From positions 558,001 through 622,000 of the forward strand of contig NZ_JQLY01000001.1 of the NCBI RefSeq assembly GCF_000744455.1: 64,000 nt of DNA. The letters are read 5' to 3'. The translations under genes and the position numbers were made by a program. The stretch is from Methanobacterium sp. SMA-27. GTDB lineage: Archaea; Methanobacteriota; Methanobacteria; Methanobacteriales; Methanobacteriaceae. Each line of letters opens with the position of its first letter. Positions within the stretch are counted from its first letter, which is position 1. Below are positions 41,240 through 50,065 of this stretch, piece after piece. The notes below the pieces were generated by a model. The model did not search any database. It was not told where the DNA came from and was given only the letters and a program-made list of their open reading frames with translations.

Positions 41240-41818
41240 TTATCCTATTTTCTTAAGTGCCTTGGTAGCAACTTTTTTAAATTCTTTATCTCCTTTTGCA
41301 GCTCTTCGGGCTTTTTTAACAGGGTCTATTGCTTTTTCATCACCTATGTCTCCCAATGCTTTGGCAACTGAACATCTGACACCCCAATCATCATCTTGCA
41401 GTGCATCTATAAGGGGTTCTACAGCTTTCTTACTGCCCATTTCACCTAAAGACTTTGCAGATGTTTTCCTGACACTCCAGTCTTCATCCTTCAATGCCAC
41501 TATCAAGTGTTCAACTACATTATCATCACCCATATTTTTTAGGGCAAATGTGGCATACCTTTTTGTATTGCCTTCCTCACCTTTTAATGCTTTTACAAGG
41601 GGTTCAACCGCAGGTTTTCCTATTTCTGCCAGTGATTTTGATGCTTGAAATCTTACATCAGGATTTTCATCGTTAAGAGCCAGGATTAAAGGTTCAACAG
41701 CAGATTTCTGGCCGGAGGTTCCTAGTTCTAATGCTGCATCTGTTCTTACCTCGGGATCTGAGTCTAATAATTTTTCAATTAAAGTTTCAATTTCAGCTGA
41801 TTGTTTAGTTTCATCCAT
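41240..41818 (-). CDS. HEAT-repeat (PBS lyase-like) protein
   Basis: 192 residues with about five HEAT repeats ([40 protein letters not shown] and so on). It is an alpha solenoid for protein contacts, without catalytic motifs. The acidic lead ([20 protein letters not shown]) is typical. It is a paralogue in type of the protein at 16663. The partner is unknown. Confidence 0.85.
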   Translation of the reverse strand: MDETKQSAEIETLIEKLLDSDPEVRTDAALELGTSGQKSAVEPLILALNDENPDVRFQASKSLAEIGKPAVEPLVKALKGEEGNTKRYATFALKNMGDDNVVEHLIVALKDEDWSVRKTSAKSLGEMGSKKAVEPLIDALQDDDWGVRCSVAKALGDIGDEKAIDPVKKARRAAKGDKEFKKVATKALKKIG

Positions 41819-42082
41819 TTATAACACCATAATCACAATTTATTAAATTTAACTCCAAGTTAATATTCAAATGAAGTCTATTTCATATTTTAATTTTTCA
41901 ATATCTTGAATGTTTACTTTGTTAGTATAATTTCACACTAAATAACTATAAAAATATATCTTAAAATAAATTTAAGAAATATTTATCATTTTATAATAGC
42001 GGAAATAATAAATTGACTATGAATATTTGAATATCCTTAAAAAAAAGATTATATGAGCGTATAAAAAGTAAGTAGTTTGGTG

Positions 42083-42540
42083 TTATTTTATTTTAATTGG
42101 TGCATCAGTAAGTACTGTTCCCAATTAACTGCTGAACCTACTTCTGGTGTTGTGAGCAAACCGTTTTTTTCAATCTGTCCAAGATTGGCCTGATTTGCTG
42201 CAATTAAATTCAAAGATATAAATGTGTTGTCTTTTGTTTTTTCTGATTTAGGAAAAGGAAATGCATTATAGCCTTCAGCTTCTAATAAATTACTTATATG
42301 TTCTGTAATCTTGTTTAATTTCCGATCTGTAAAGTTATAAACTTTTTTATTATCACTCATCAATCCATCTTTGGTTAAAGGTAGAGTAATCCCTATTGAG
42401 ATGGCTTTTGGATATTCATCAAACAGCGCACTATATTGTTCTATAATTGAATTTTGTACGTGAGATAAATTAGCAATGCCAAAGAGATAGTCTTCACATT
42501 CCTTTTCAATAATCATCCTTGCTTTATCTTCAAATTCCAT
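42083..42540 (-). pseudogene. Short QueG/reductase-N-terminal-like protein, 3' frameshift
   Basis: The protein resembles the N-terminal part of epoxyqueuosine-reductase-like iron-sulfur proteins (YLFGIANLSHV, YPKAISIGITLPLT, NLIAANQANLGQIEKNGLLTTPEVGSAV) but lacks the ferredoxin part. After GSAVN the written frame turns into WEQYLLMHQLK and stops at 42088. One base added near 42124 gives the expected LGTVLTDAPIKIK and a stop at 42083. So the real product is probably a short family member of about 152 residues, and the last dozen codons are shifted by one missing base. Confidence 0.7.
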
Positions 42541-42660
42541 ATATTTACTTCCTCATTTCATTTTTTTTATTTTACAAACATTTTATTTAAGAAAATGATA
42601 ACTAGTGGAATTAAATCCACTATTTATCTAAAATATTTTATTTTTTCAATAAAACACTAT

Positions 42661-43854
42661 TTACCTAGTCATTGACTTTCTGAAGAGCGGTACTGCAATT
42701 GCCATTGTAACAATACCAAATGCCACAAGTATTAAGATCTGGTAGAATACATCCCCAATACCTGCATTTAATAGCATTATTTTACGCATTGCATCAGCAG
42801 CATATGTCAATGGTATGAACTGTGAGATTGTCTGCATGAACCATGGCATCTGTTGGATCGGGTAGAAAACACCTCCCAAAAACATCATTGGGAACATTAA
42901 AAGGTTCACAAGCATGGTGCTTGATGCTTGATCTTCAGACATTGAAACTGCTACAATTCCAATTCCCACAAAACTGAATATTCCCAGTATTAGCATGACA
43001 AATGCTAGCATAATACTTCCCTGGATTGTAACTCCAAAGAATAGCATGGCCAGCACTAATATCAGAATACACTGAGCAAATCCTCTGACACATAATGCTG
43101 TTGTTTTGCCTAGAATAATGGAAACCTGATTTATTGGTGCAGACAACATTCCATCAAAAGTTCCCATTTCCTTCTCTTTTGAGATGGCCTCTGGAATTCC
43201 AGTCATAACCGTCATCATAACGATCATGATCATCAGTCCGGGTGCCAGGAAGTTGAAATAATTTGTTTGACCTGGTATTGTGGTTTTAACATTTGGTGTG
43301 TATGGGAACACAACTGCCTGCGCATTTACAGTTTGGTTTGTTGATTTGCCCATTTCCATAACGTTATTTTCTGCTTGCATACCATTCAATCCAGTTATTG
43401 TACTTGTTGCAACACTTTGGATCTGTGTAGCAACCTGTGGATTGCTGTTATCCACATATACAATTACATTGGCAGATTGTCCATGTGTCATATTATATGA
43501 AAACCCGGACGGTATAATGAATGTCCCATAGAGCTTTCCTCTGTTGATCTGTGTTTTGGCGTCGTCAAGAGTAGAAAAATTTTCAAAGCTCATATAACTG
43601 GCGTTTTTATTCAGAGTATTAAGCTGTGTTGTAAATGCTGTTGCACTTGGTCCTTGATCAAGGTTGACAATCCCAACTGGCATGTTTTGTTGTGTGTTAC
43701 CACTTGGGAAAATGAAACCAAACATAACAAGGAAAGCTATGGGCATTATAACTAAAGCTGCGAGTGACATGCGATTTCTTTTAAGCGCAAGAAGGTCCTT
43801 GGCCATTATATGATAGCTATCTTTTAATATTTTTATTATATCCATAATACTCAT
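42661..43854 (-). CDS. ABC-2 type transporter permease
   Basis: 397 residues: one N-terminal helix (about 27-47), a large outside domain (about 50-195), and five C-terminal helices, which is the layout of ABC2_membrane_3/DrrB-like export permeases. Its ATG overlaps the stop of the ATPase gene (ATGA), so the two are translationally coupled. It exports an unknown substrate, possibly a lipid or drug. Confidence 0.88.
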   Translation of the reverse strand: MSIMDIIKILKDSYHIMAKDLLALKRNRMSLAALVIMPIAFLVMFGFIFPSGNTQQNMPVGIVNLDQGPSATAFTTQLNTLNKNASYMSFENFSTLDDAKTQINRGKLYGTFIIPSGFSYNMTHGQSANVIVYVDNSNPQVATQIQSVATSTITGLNGMQAENNVMEMGKSTNQTVNAQAVVFPYTPNVKTTIPGQTNYFNFLAPGLMIMIVMMTVMTGIPEAISKEKEMGTFDGMLSAPINQVSIILGKTTALCVRGFAQCILILVLAMLFFGVTIQGSIMLAFVMLILGIFSFVGIGIVAVSMSEDQASSTMLVNLLMFPMMFLGGVFYPIQQMPWFMQTISQFIPLTYAADAMRKIMLLNAGIGDVFYQILILVAFGIVTMAIAVPLFRKSMTR

Positions 43855-44861
43855 CTCACCCTAGCCTTTGGTGCATGTCCATGCTGTACAGGGGCTGGTT
43901 TTTCAGTAGCCTGGTCACGCATTTCCTTACCTGTTACAGTCAGGAAAACATCTTCAAGTGTTGATTCGTTACTGTTAACAATTGAAAAGATATCGCCGCC
44001 TTCTAATCTGATCTTGTCAATAATCTGATTAAGAGCATCTTTACCCTTAGCACTGATTTTAATATGGTGATCATCCTGCTGTGCAATAGCAGTTACAATT
44101 TTCAATGTTTTCAACTGTTCAATCAGTTTAGATGATAAATTCATTATCTTCATTGTGAATATGGTTGTTTCACTGTTTACCAACATATTTTTCAAGTTCT
44201 CAGGAGTGTCTAAAGCTGCTATTTTACCATGGTCAATAATTGCAACACGATCACTCAGCGCTTCTGCCTCTGTCATAGCATGTGTTGTGAGTATCACTGT
44301 TACTCCGTTGTTGTTGATGTTTCTGATAATTTCCCGAATGGAAAAAGTTGTCTGAGGGTCAAGTCCGAGTGTTGGTTCATCCATGAAAAGTATTTTAGGC
44401 TCGGGTAAGAGTGCTCTGATTACATTTATACGCTGTTTCATACCTGTTGAAAACTTGTTGATCTGTGTGTTTTTCCATTCCTGCATATCAACAAGTTCGA
44501 GTAATTCATCAATACGTAATTCAATTTTTTCTTTCGGCATATCGTAAAGTTTTCCGAAGAATCTAAGGTTTTCAGCCGCAGTAAGTGTGTCGTACATTAT
44601 CATCTTCTCTGCAACTAGTCCAATTTCCTTACGGACTTTCGCTGAATCTTCAACAAGATCATAACCTGAAACAAGTGCAGACCCTGATGTTGGTTGAGCA
44701 AGGGTACAAAGCATCCTTATTGTAGTGCTTTTACCTGCACCATTTGGGCCTAAAAAACCGAAGATCTCACCCTCTTCAACATGAAGGGATAAAGTATCCA
44801 CAGCTGTGAAATCACCAAACTTTTTAGTGAGATTATTTAATTTAATAGCTTGTTCAGTCAT
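43851..44861 (-). CDS. ABC transporter ATPase (DrrA-like)
   Basis: 336 residues from ATG 44861. Walker A GPNGAGKST, signature FSTGMKQR, Walker B ILFMDEPTLGLD and H-loop TTHAMTEAE are all present; the C-terminal ~100 residues match the DrrA-type extension. I chose ATG 44861 (MTEQAIKLN) rather than the TTG at 44873 because GGAGGAATAT lies directly before it. It energises the permease downstream and follows the PadR regulator gene. Confidence 0.9.
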   Translation of the reverse strand: MTEQAIKLNNLTKKFGDFTAVDTLSLHVEEGEIFGFLGPNGAGKSTTIRMLCTLAQPTSGSALVSGYDLVEDSAKVRKEIGLVAEKMIMYDTLTAAENLRFFGKLYDMPKEKIELRIDELLELVDMQEWKNTQINKFSTGMKQRINVIRALLPEPKILFMDEPTLGLDPQTTFSIREIIRNINNNGVTVILTTHAMTEAEALSDRVAIIDHGKIAALDTPENLKNMLVNSETTIFTMKIMNLSSKLIEQLKTLKIVTAIAQQDDHHIKISAKGKDALNQIIDKIRLEGGDIFSIVNSNESTLEDVFLTVTGKEMRDQATEKPAPVQHGHAPKARVR

Positions 44862-44873
44862 ATATTCCTCCAA

Positions 44874-45425
44874 TTAATCGTCATTTAATGATTCTTTTAA
44901 ATTTTTGAGTCTTACACTTAAATCATTCAACATTTCTTCGTATGAACTTAATTTATCCTTTTTTATATCCTCTAAATAAGATATGTAACTGTCAATTTCT
45001 GCTATTGCATGTTCAACTGCATATGCACTACGATCCATTTGTTTTCCATGAAGTTGATAGTGTCCAAATACTTTACGGGCAATTTCCTGTCCTTTGCCTG
45101 TTAATTCATATTTGCCATCTTCCTTCTTTAAGATCAAATTTTCATCAACCATCTTTTTAAGCATAGGATAGATTGAGCCGGGTGAAGGACGTTGAGTTTG
45201 GTGTTTCATTTTATGCAGTATGCGTCGATCGATCTCATAATTTTCTTTCATATGACGCATTTTGATAGCATTATGGTGCTCTTCAATGGAGTCCATTATT
45301 TCAACCCCATTTTTGGACCCTTCATCTAGAACATGAATTATCCAGATTCTTAAACCACCAAGTCTTTGCATTTCTTCTATTCTTTCATGAAATTTTTCAT
45401 GAAGATTTTTAAATGAGTCCCACAA
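44874..45425 (-). CDS. PadR-family transcriptional regulator
   Basis: 183 residues with a PadR winged helix (RPSPGSIYPMLKKMVDENLILKKEDGKYELTGKGQEIA at about 84-120) and a C-terminal helical dimerisation part. PadR proteins repress drug or phenolic-acid export genes and release DNA when they bind ligand. It is first in an operon with the ABC ATPase and permease. It starts at TTG with GGAGG eleven bases upstream. Two ATCGA-N4-TCGAW palindromes upstream are candidate autoregulatory operators. The insert before the winged helix is longer than in compact PadR proteins. Confidence 0.85.
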   Translation of the reverse strand: MWDSFKNLHEKFHERIEEMQRLGGLRIWIIHVLDEGSKNGVEIMDSIEEHHNAIKMRHMKENYEIDRRILHKMKHQTQRPSPGSIYPMLKKMVDENLILKKEDGKYELTGKGQEIARKVFGHYQLHGKQMDRSAYAVEHAIAEIDSYISYLEDIKKDKLSSYEEMLNDLSVRLKNLKESLNDD

Positions 45426-45443
45426 TTGTATCCATTCCTCCTT

Positions 45444-45564
45444 ATCGATTTATCGAAATAATATCTGTTAGTAGATATTGAATAAGGGACAATAACTCCC
45501 CTATATTAAATATTAAAGATTTAATCATAAATCAATATCAAATATCCGATATCGATTATTCGAT
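45444..45564 (-). promoter_or_regulatory. Candidate PadR operators in the PadR-ABC promoter
   Basis: Two inverted repeats of the form ATCGA-N4-TCGAW occur at 45444-45457 and 45551-45564. On the minus strand a TATA-like TATTTATATAAG lies at about 45578-45589, which places the second repeat at the expected transcription start; the first lies just upstream of the ribosome binding site. This suits repression by the PadR protein encoded next. No gene lies between 45426 and 45936. Confidence 0.5.
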
Positions 45565-45936
45565 ATTATAACGATTCTTATATAAATACTTTTTGGAAAT
45601 CTTTGAATTAATAAGTAATAAAAAAATATAAGGACTTATTTGTGCACACTTAATATCAGGTACAGAACTCTTAAATTGAAATAATAACCATATTTAACTA
45701 ATAATTGATTGAATATCAGTTTTTATACATGATTTTCATATTTTTGATCAGCTTTATATATACGGCGATACTCTTTAGTAACATTAGAAATATTCAAATT
45801 AATACACTGTATTTTCATTGATTGCTACTTATTTTCATATACAAAAAAAATATTGAAATAGAAAATCAAGAAAATTTATAATTCAATTAATTATCTTAAA
45901 CGAATTTGTTACTTAGTTTAATATTTAGACGATAAA

Positions 45937-46674
45937 ATGGAAGAAAAATTAATTTATAACGCTGAAATTGCTGATCTCGGGCTTTTCATAGATAATACTT
46001 TGATCATATCTGACCTTCATATTGGATATGAACAATCCCTTAACCGGGAGGGTATTATGGTTCCAAGATTTCAGTATAAAATGATCCTAAAACGGTTACA
46101 TGAAATACTCAAAAGGTACAACGTGACAAGGGTTATTGTAAACGGAGATCTTAAACATGAATTTGGAAGAATAACCCGGCAAGAATGGATGGAAGCCAAA
46201 AACTTCATAGAATTTCTACAGGAGAATTTTGACGAAGTCATTCTTATAAAAGGTAATCATGATAACTTCACCAAGTTCATTGCTGAAAAATCAGATCTAG
46301 CAGTATACGAAACATATTCACTCGGTAATTACATTATAATGCATGGGGACAAGATTACTGATGATATAATGACCAAAGATAATTCAACAATAATAATAGG
46401 ACATGAACACCCATGTATAGGTATTAGAAACGGTGAAAGACTCGAGAAAATTAAATGTTTCCTTAAGGGAACTTACAAAGAGAAAAATCTCATTGTAATG
46501 CCTTCATTCAATTTCGTAACAGAAGGATCAGACATACTGCATGAAAAACCGTTATCCCCCTTTCTAAAGAATAGATCAAAAGAAGAATTTGAAGTATATG
46601 GTGTAGAAAACTTTGAAGTGTTATATTTTGGAAAAATTAAGGATATTCTGGCGGTTAAAGATAAATTTTACTAA
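45937..46674 (+). CDS. Lhr-associated metallophosphoesterase
   Basis: 245 residues with SDLHIGYE, NGDLKHEFG, KGNHDN, MHGDK and GHEHP, the complete two-metal site of the archaeal calcineurin-like family that often lies next to Lhr helicases. It probably acts on nucleic acid ends or nucleotides. It is followed by the helicase gene 63 bases later in the same direction, so co-function in DNA repair is likely. Confidence 0.86.
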   Translation: MEEKLIYNAEIADLGLFIDNTLIISDLHIGYEQSLNREGIMVPRFQYKMILKRLHEILKRYNVTRVIVNGDLKHEFGRITRQEWMEAKNFIEFLQENFDEVILIKGNHDNFTKFIAEKSDLAVYETYSLGNYIIMHGDKITDDIMTKDNSTIIIGHEHPCIGIRNGERLEKIKCFLKGTYKEKNLIVMPSFNFVTEGSDILHEKPLSPFLKNRSKEEFEVYGVENFEVLYFGKIKDILAVKDKFY

Positions 46675-46737
46675 AAATAATAATCAAATCAGAAATTATA
46701 TAAAAAAATTTACTTACATTTTAATTTAGGGAAATAT

Positions 46738-49323
46738 ATGATAGAAAAACAGGAAAAAGCCTATAAAGACGGAGAAATATATAAGATACTCCATCCGTGG
46801 GTTAAAAAATGGTTTAAAGAAAAATTTGAAACATTTTCTGAAGCACAACATTACGCTATAATGGATATTCATATTGGTGAAAATGTACTGGTTTCCTCTC
46901 CAACTGGTTCTGGAAAAACTTTAACAGCATTTCTATCAATAATCAGCGAATTAACACATCTGGCAGAACGAGATGAACTCGAAGATAGGGTTTACTGTCT
47001 TTACATATCCCCATTAAAGGCTCTTGACAATGATATTGAAAAGAACCTGGAAGAACCATTGACCGAGATAGAGGCAATAGCAGGAAAAAAATTGGGAATC
47101 AGAAAAGCTGTCAGAACAGGAGATACAAGCCAGTATCAACGTTCTAAAATGCTTAAAACTCCTCCACACATTCTCATAACCACACCAGAAACACTTTCAA
47201 TACTTTTATGCGCACCTAAATTCCGTGACAAACTCAAGGATATTAAATACTTAATTGTTGATGAAATTCATTCACTTGCTGACAACAAACGTGGTGTTCA
47301 CATGAGTCTCACACTTGAACGCTTGCAGAGCCTTACAGGGGGATTCACAAGGATAGGTCTGAGTGCTACAGTACATCCTCTGGGAAAGATAGCCAGTTTC
47401 CTTGTGGGATATGAAAATGGTCTTGTTAGAAATTGTAAAGTAGTTGATGTCAATTATATAAAACAGCTCGACATGAAAGTATTATGCCCGGTTGAGGATA
47501 TTGTGATGTCTGATCCTGAAGATGTGAATACAGCACTCTACAACCTCTTGCACGATCTTGTAAATGAACATAAAACCACACTTATCTTCACCAATACACG
47601 GAGCGGAACAGAGAGTGTTGTTTTTAACCTTAAAAAGAAATTTCCAGATTTTTACAGCCATGAAAACATAATGGCACACCATTCATCCCTATCAAAGGAG
47701 CTTAGATTAGAAGCGGAGAATAAATTAAAGGATGGAGAATTAAAGGTTGTTGTATCATCAACATCACTGGAACTTGGTATAGACATAGGGTACATTGATC
47801 TGGTAGTTCTTGTAAGTTCACCTAAATCTGTTTCAAGAGCTCTTCAACGTATTGGTAGAAGCGGTCATAAACTTCATGATAAGTCCAAGGGAAGGATTAT
47901 TGTTGTTGAGAGAGATGATCTTGTTGAATGTTCACTCATTCTAAAAAATGCTATTGAAGGTAAAATTGATGAGATACATATACCTCAAAATTGTCTCGAT
48001 GTTTTATCCCAGCAGATATATGGAATGGCTATTGAAGGAAAATGGGACATAGATAATGCATACAATGTTATTAGGGGAAGCTACAACTACAGAAACCTTA
48101 CCCAAAACGATTTTATAAGTGTTTTAAGTTATCTGGCCGGTGATTATACCAGTTTAGAGGACAGATATGTTTATGCAAAGATATGGGTTGACTACAAGGA
48201 GAAACAGTTTGGGAAACGTGGAAAACTTGCAAGGATGTTGTATTCAACTAATATAGGCACAATCCCTGACAGATCTGCAGCCAGAGTCAAGTGCAATGGA
48301 GAAGTTATCGGCCGTATAGAAGAGGACTTCATGGAAAAACTCAGGAAAGGTGATACATTTGTGCTTGGGGGAAAAATATACAGATTCAACTATGCTAGGG
48401 GAATGACAGTTAATGTAACTCCTTCATCAGGGCCACCAACAATTCCTTCATGGTTCTCGGAGCAGCTGCCACTTTCATTTGACTTGGCAATGTCTATCCA
48501 GAACTTCAGGGCCATAATGGATGTGAAGTTTAAAAGCAAGAAGGATAAGGATGAAATAATCAAGTTTATCCATGAATTTCTCTACGTAGATTACAATGCC
48601 GCTAATTCAATTTATAGCTATTTCAGGGAACAATACATGTTTGCACAGATACCAAGTGCCAGAAATTTACTCATAGAATTTTACAAGGGATATGGGGGAA
48701 GAAAATTTGTTATTTTCCATGCATTATTTGGTAGAAGAGTAAACGATGCACTTTCGAGGGCTGTAGCATATTTAATAGCAGAAAAATATAAACGCGATGT
48801 AATGATATCTGTTTCAGATAATGGTTTTTATCTGAGCTCTGATGGTAAGGTAGGTGGATTAGATGTATTTAATGAACTCCAACCTGAAAATATTGAGGAA
48901 ATTTTAATAAAAGCAATTGATAAGACAGAAACATTAGCTGCAAGATTCCGTCACTGTGCTGGAAGATCTCTTATGATACTTAGAAAGTATAAAGGAAATG
49001 AAAAGAGTGTTTCAAGACAACAGATAAAGGGTAAAATACTTCTTAAGTTTGTTAAAGATCTTGACGATAACTTTTCAATACTTAAAGAAGCTAGGCGTGA
49101 AGTAATTGAGGATTATATGGATGTGAAAAATGCAAAAAAAGTACTTAAGATGATCCAAGATGGCCGGATGAACATAACCAAAATTGATACTAAAATACCC
49201 TCACCATTTGCATTTAACCTGGTTGCACAGAGCTATCTGGATGTGTTAAAATATGAAGAACGTATAGAATTCATAAGAAGGATGCATCAGGCCATAATAA
49301 AAGAAATAGGGGAAGATATATAG
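46738..49323 (+). CDS. lhr: Lhr-type superfamily 2 DNA helicase
   Basis: 861 residues (Lhr-Core length). Motifs in order: Walker A SPTGSGKT, Ia [59 protein letters not shown], then the Lhr-specific winged helix and C-terminal domain. Lhr is a 3'-5' helicase that remodels forked DNA and RNA-DNA hybrids in repair. The upstream metallophosphoesterase is a common partner gene. The reading frame is intact over its whole length. Confidence 0.93.
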   Translation: MIEKQEKAYKDGEIYKILHPWVKKWFKEKFETFSEAQHYAIMDIHIGENVLVSSPTGSGKTLTAFLSIISELTHLAERDELEDRVYCLYISPLKALDNDIEKNLEEPLTEIEAIAGKKLGIRKAVRTGDTSQYQRSKMLKTPPHILITTPETLSILLCAPKFRDKLKDIKYLIVDEIHSLADNKRGVHMSLTLERLQSLTGGFTRIGLSATVHPLGKIASFLVGYENGLVRNCKVVDVNYIKQLDMKVLCPVEDIVMSDPEDVNTALYNLLHDLVNEHKTTLIFTNTRSGTESVVFNLKKKFPDFYSHENIMAHHSSLSKELRLEAENKLKDGELKVVVSSTSLELGIDIGYIDLVVLVSSPKSVSRALQRIGRSGHKLHDKSKGRIIVVERDDLVECSLILKNAIEGKIDEIHIPQNCLDVLSQQIYGMAIEGKWDIDNAYNVIRGSYNYRNLTQNDFISVLSYLAGDYTSLEDRYVYAKIWVDYKEKQFGKRGKLARMLYSTNIGTIPDRSAARVKCNGEVIGRIEEDFMEKLRKGDTFVLGGKIYRFNYARGMTVNVTPSSGPPTIPSWFSEQLPLSFDLAMSIQNFRAIMDVKFKSKKDKDEIIKFIHEFLYVDYNAANSIYSYFREQYMFAQIPSARNLLIEFYKGYGGRKFVIFHALFGRRVNDALSRAVAYLIAEKYKRDVMISVSDNGFYLSSDGKVGGLDVFNELQPENIEEILIKAIDKTETLAARFRHCAGRSLMILRKYKGNEKSVSRQQIKGKILLKFVKDLDDNFSILKEARREVIEDYMDVKNAKKVLKMIQDGRMNITKIDTKIPSPFAFNLVAQSYLDVLKYEERIEFIRRMHQAIIKEIGEDI

Positions 49324-49374
49324 GAATAATATTTAACATATTTAAGGTAATTCATATATTTTCGATTAAAAAGA

Positions 49375-49738
49375 TTATTCTATCATAGTTTTAGGTAAAC
49401 CCTCTTCCCTACAGTTGTCCAATATTTTTTTAAGCTTAGCCCTGTTTGATGGTGTTAAAAGCTTTAACATGCTTTTAATTTTAAGAATTGCAGATGCAGA
49501 TGGTTTTCTAACCTAGTAGATGTGTCATTGCATAAGCTTCCAAGGGGTGTAGTGATTGAGAATTTTCAATAAATTTATTATAACGATTTTTATAACTTGG
49601 AGTAAATGAATCTGGATTTTTAAGCAAATCTTCAAGACGGTACTTCATTCTATTTGCAAACATTTTAGGACTGGTTTTTTCGCTTAGAATACATTTAAGT
49701 ACATCTTCAGGAATTTTATCAGCATCAAATTTACTCAT
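49375..49738 (-). pseudogene. Unknown helical protein, frameshifted
   Basis: The first frame (76 codons, MSKFDADKIPEDVL to MTHLLG) stops at a TAG at 49508-49510. In the next frame the sequence goes straight on with VRKPSASAILKIKSMLKLL, NRAKLKKILDN and GLPKTMIE to a TAA at 49375, so one base seems to be missing. The frame is also open upstream of the ATG (DTTKGNIALVLW), which suggests that the true start is further up and perhaps also damaged. No family recognised. Confidence 0.6.
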
Positions 49739-50065
49739 CCACAGAACCAGTGCAATATTGCCTTTGGTTGTATCATCTAGTTCATTTAATCGATCATTAT
49801 CAATTATTCTTCACTCCAGATTATTTTTATGCCCCAAATTAATTTATTATAATAGAAATTTCCATTAAAAAAACGGATATCATTTTAAAATTAGATTTAT
49901 CCCCATATAATATTAATTTTTTTTTATTTAAAATATTTACAAAGTACAATAAATTATTATTTTAAATGAATTTTTGCATTAAAAATTTAGTTGTATAAGA
50001 TTTTCTATTTGGCTTGAATAGCAAATAATAAGTCTATTCTTATTACATATCGATATGGTAAAAAC
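49739..50065. other. Intergenic region ahead of multi-PAS sensor
   Basis: About 330 bases. The first 80 may still belong to the damaged minus-strand gene. The rest is AT-rich, without a visible gene, and carries the promoter of the sensor gene. Confidence 0.5.
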
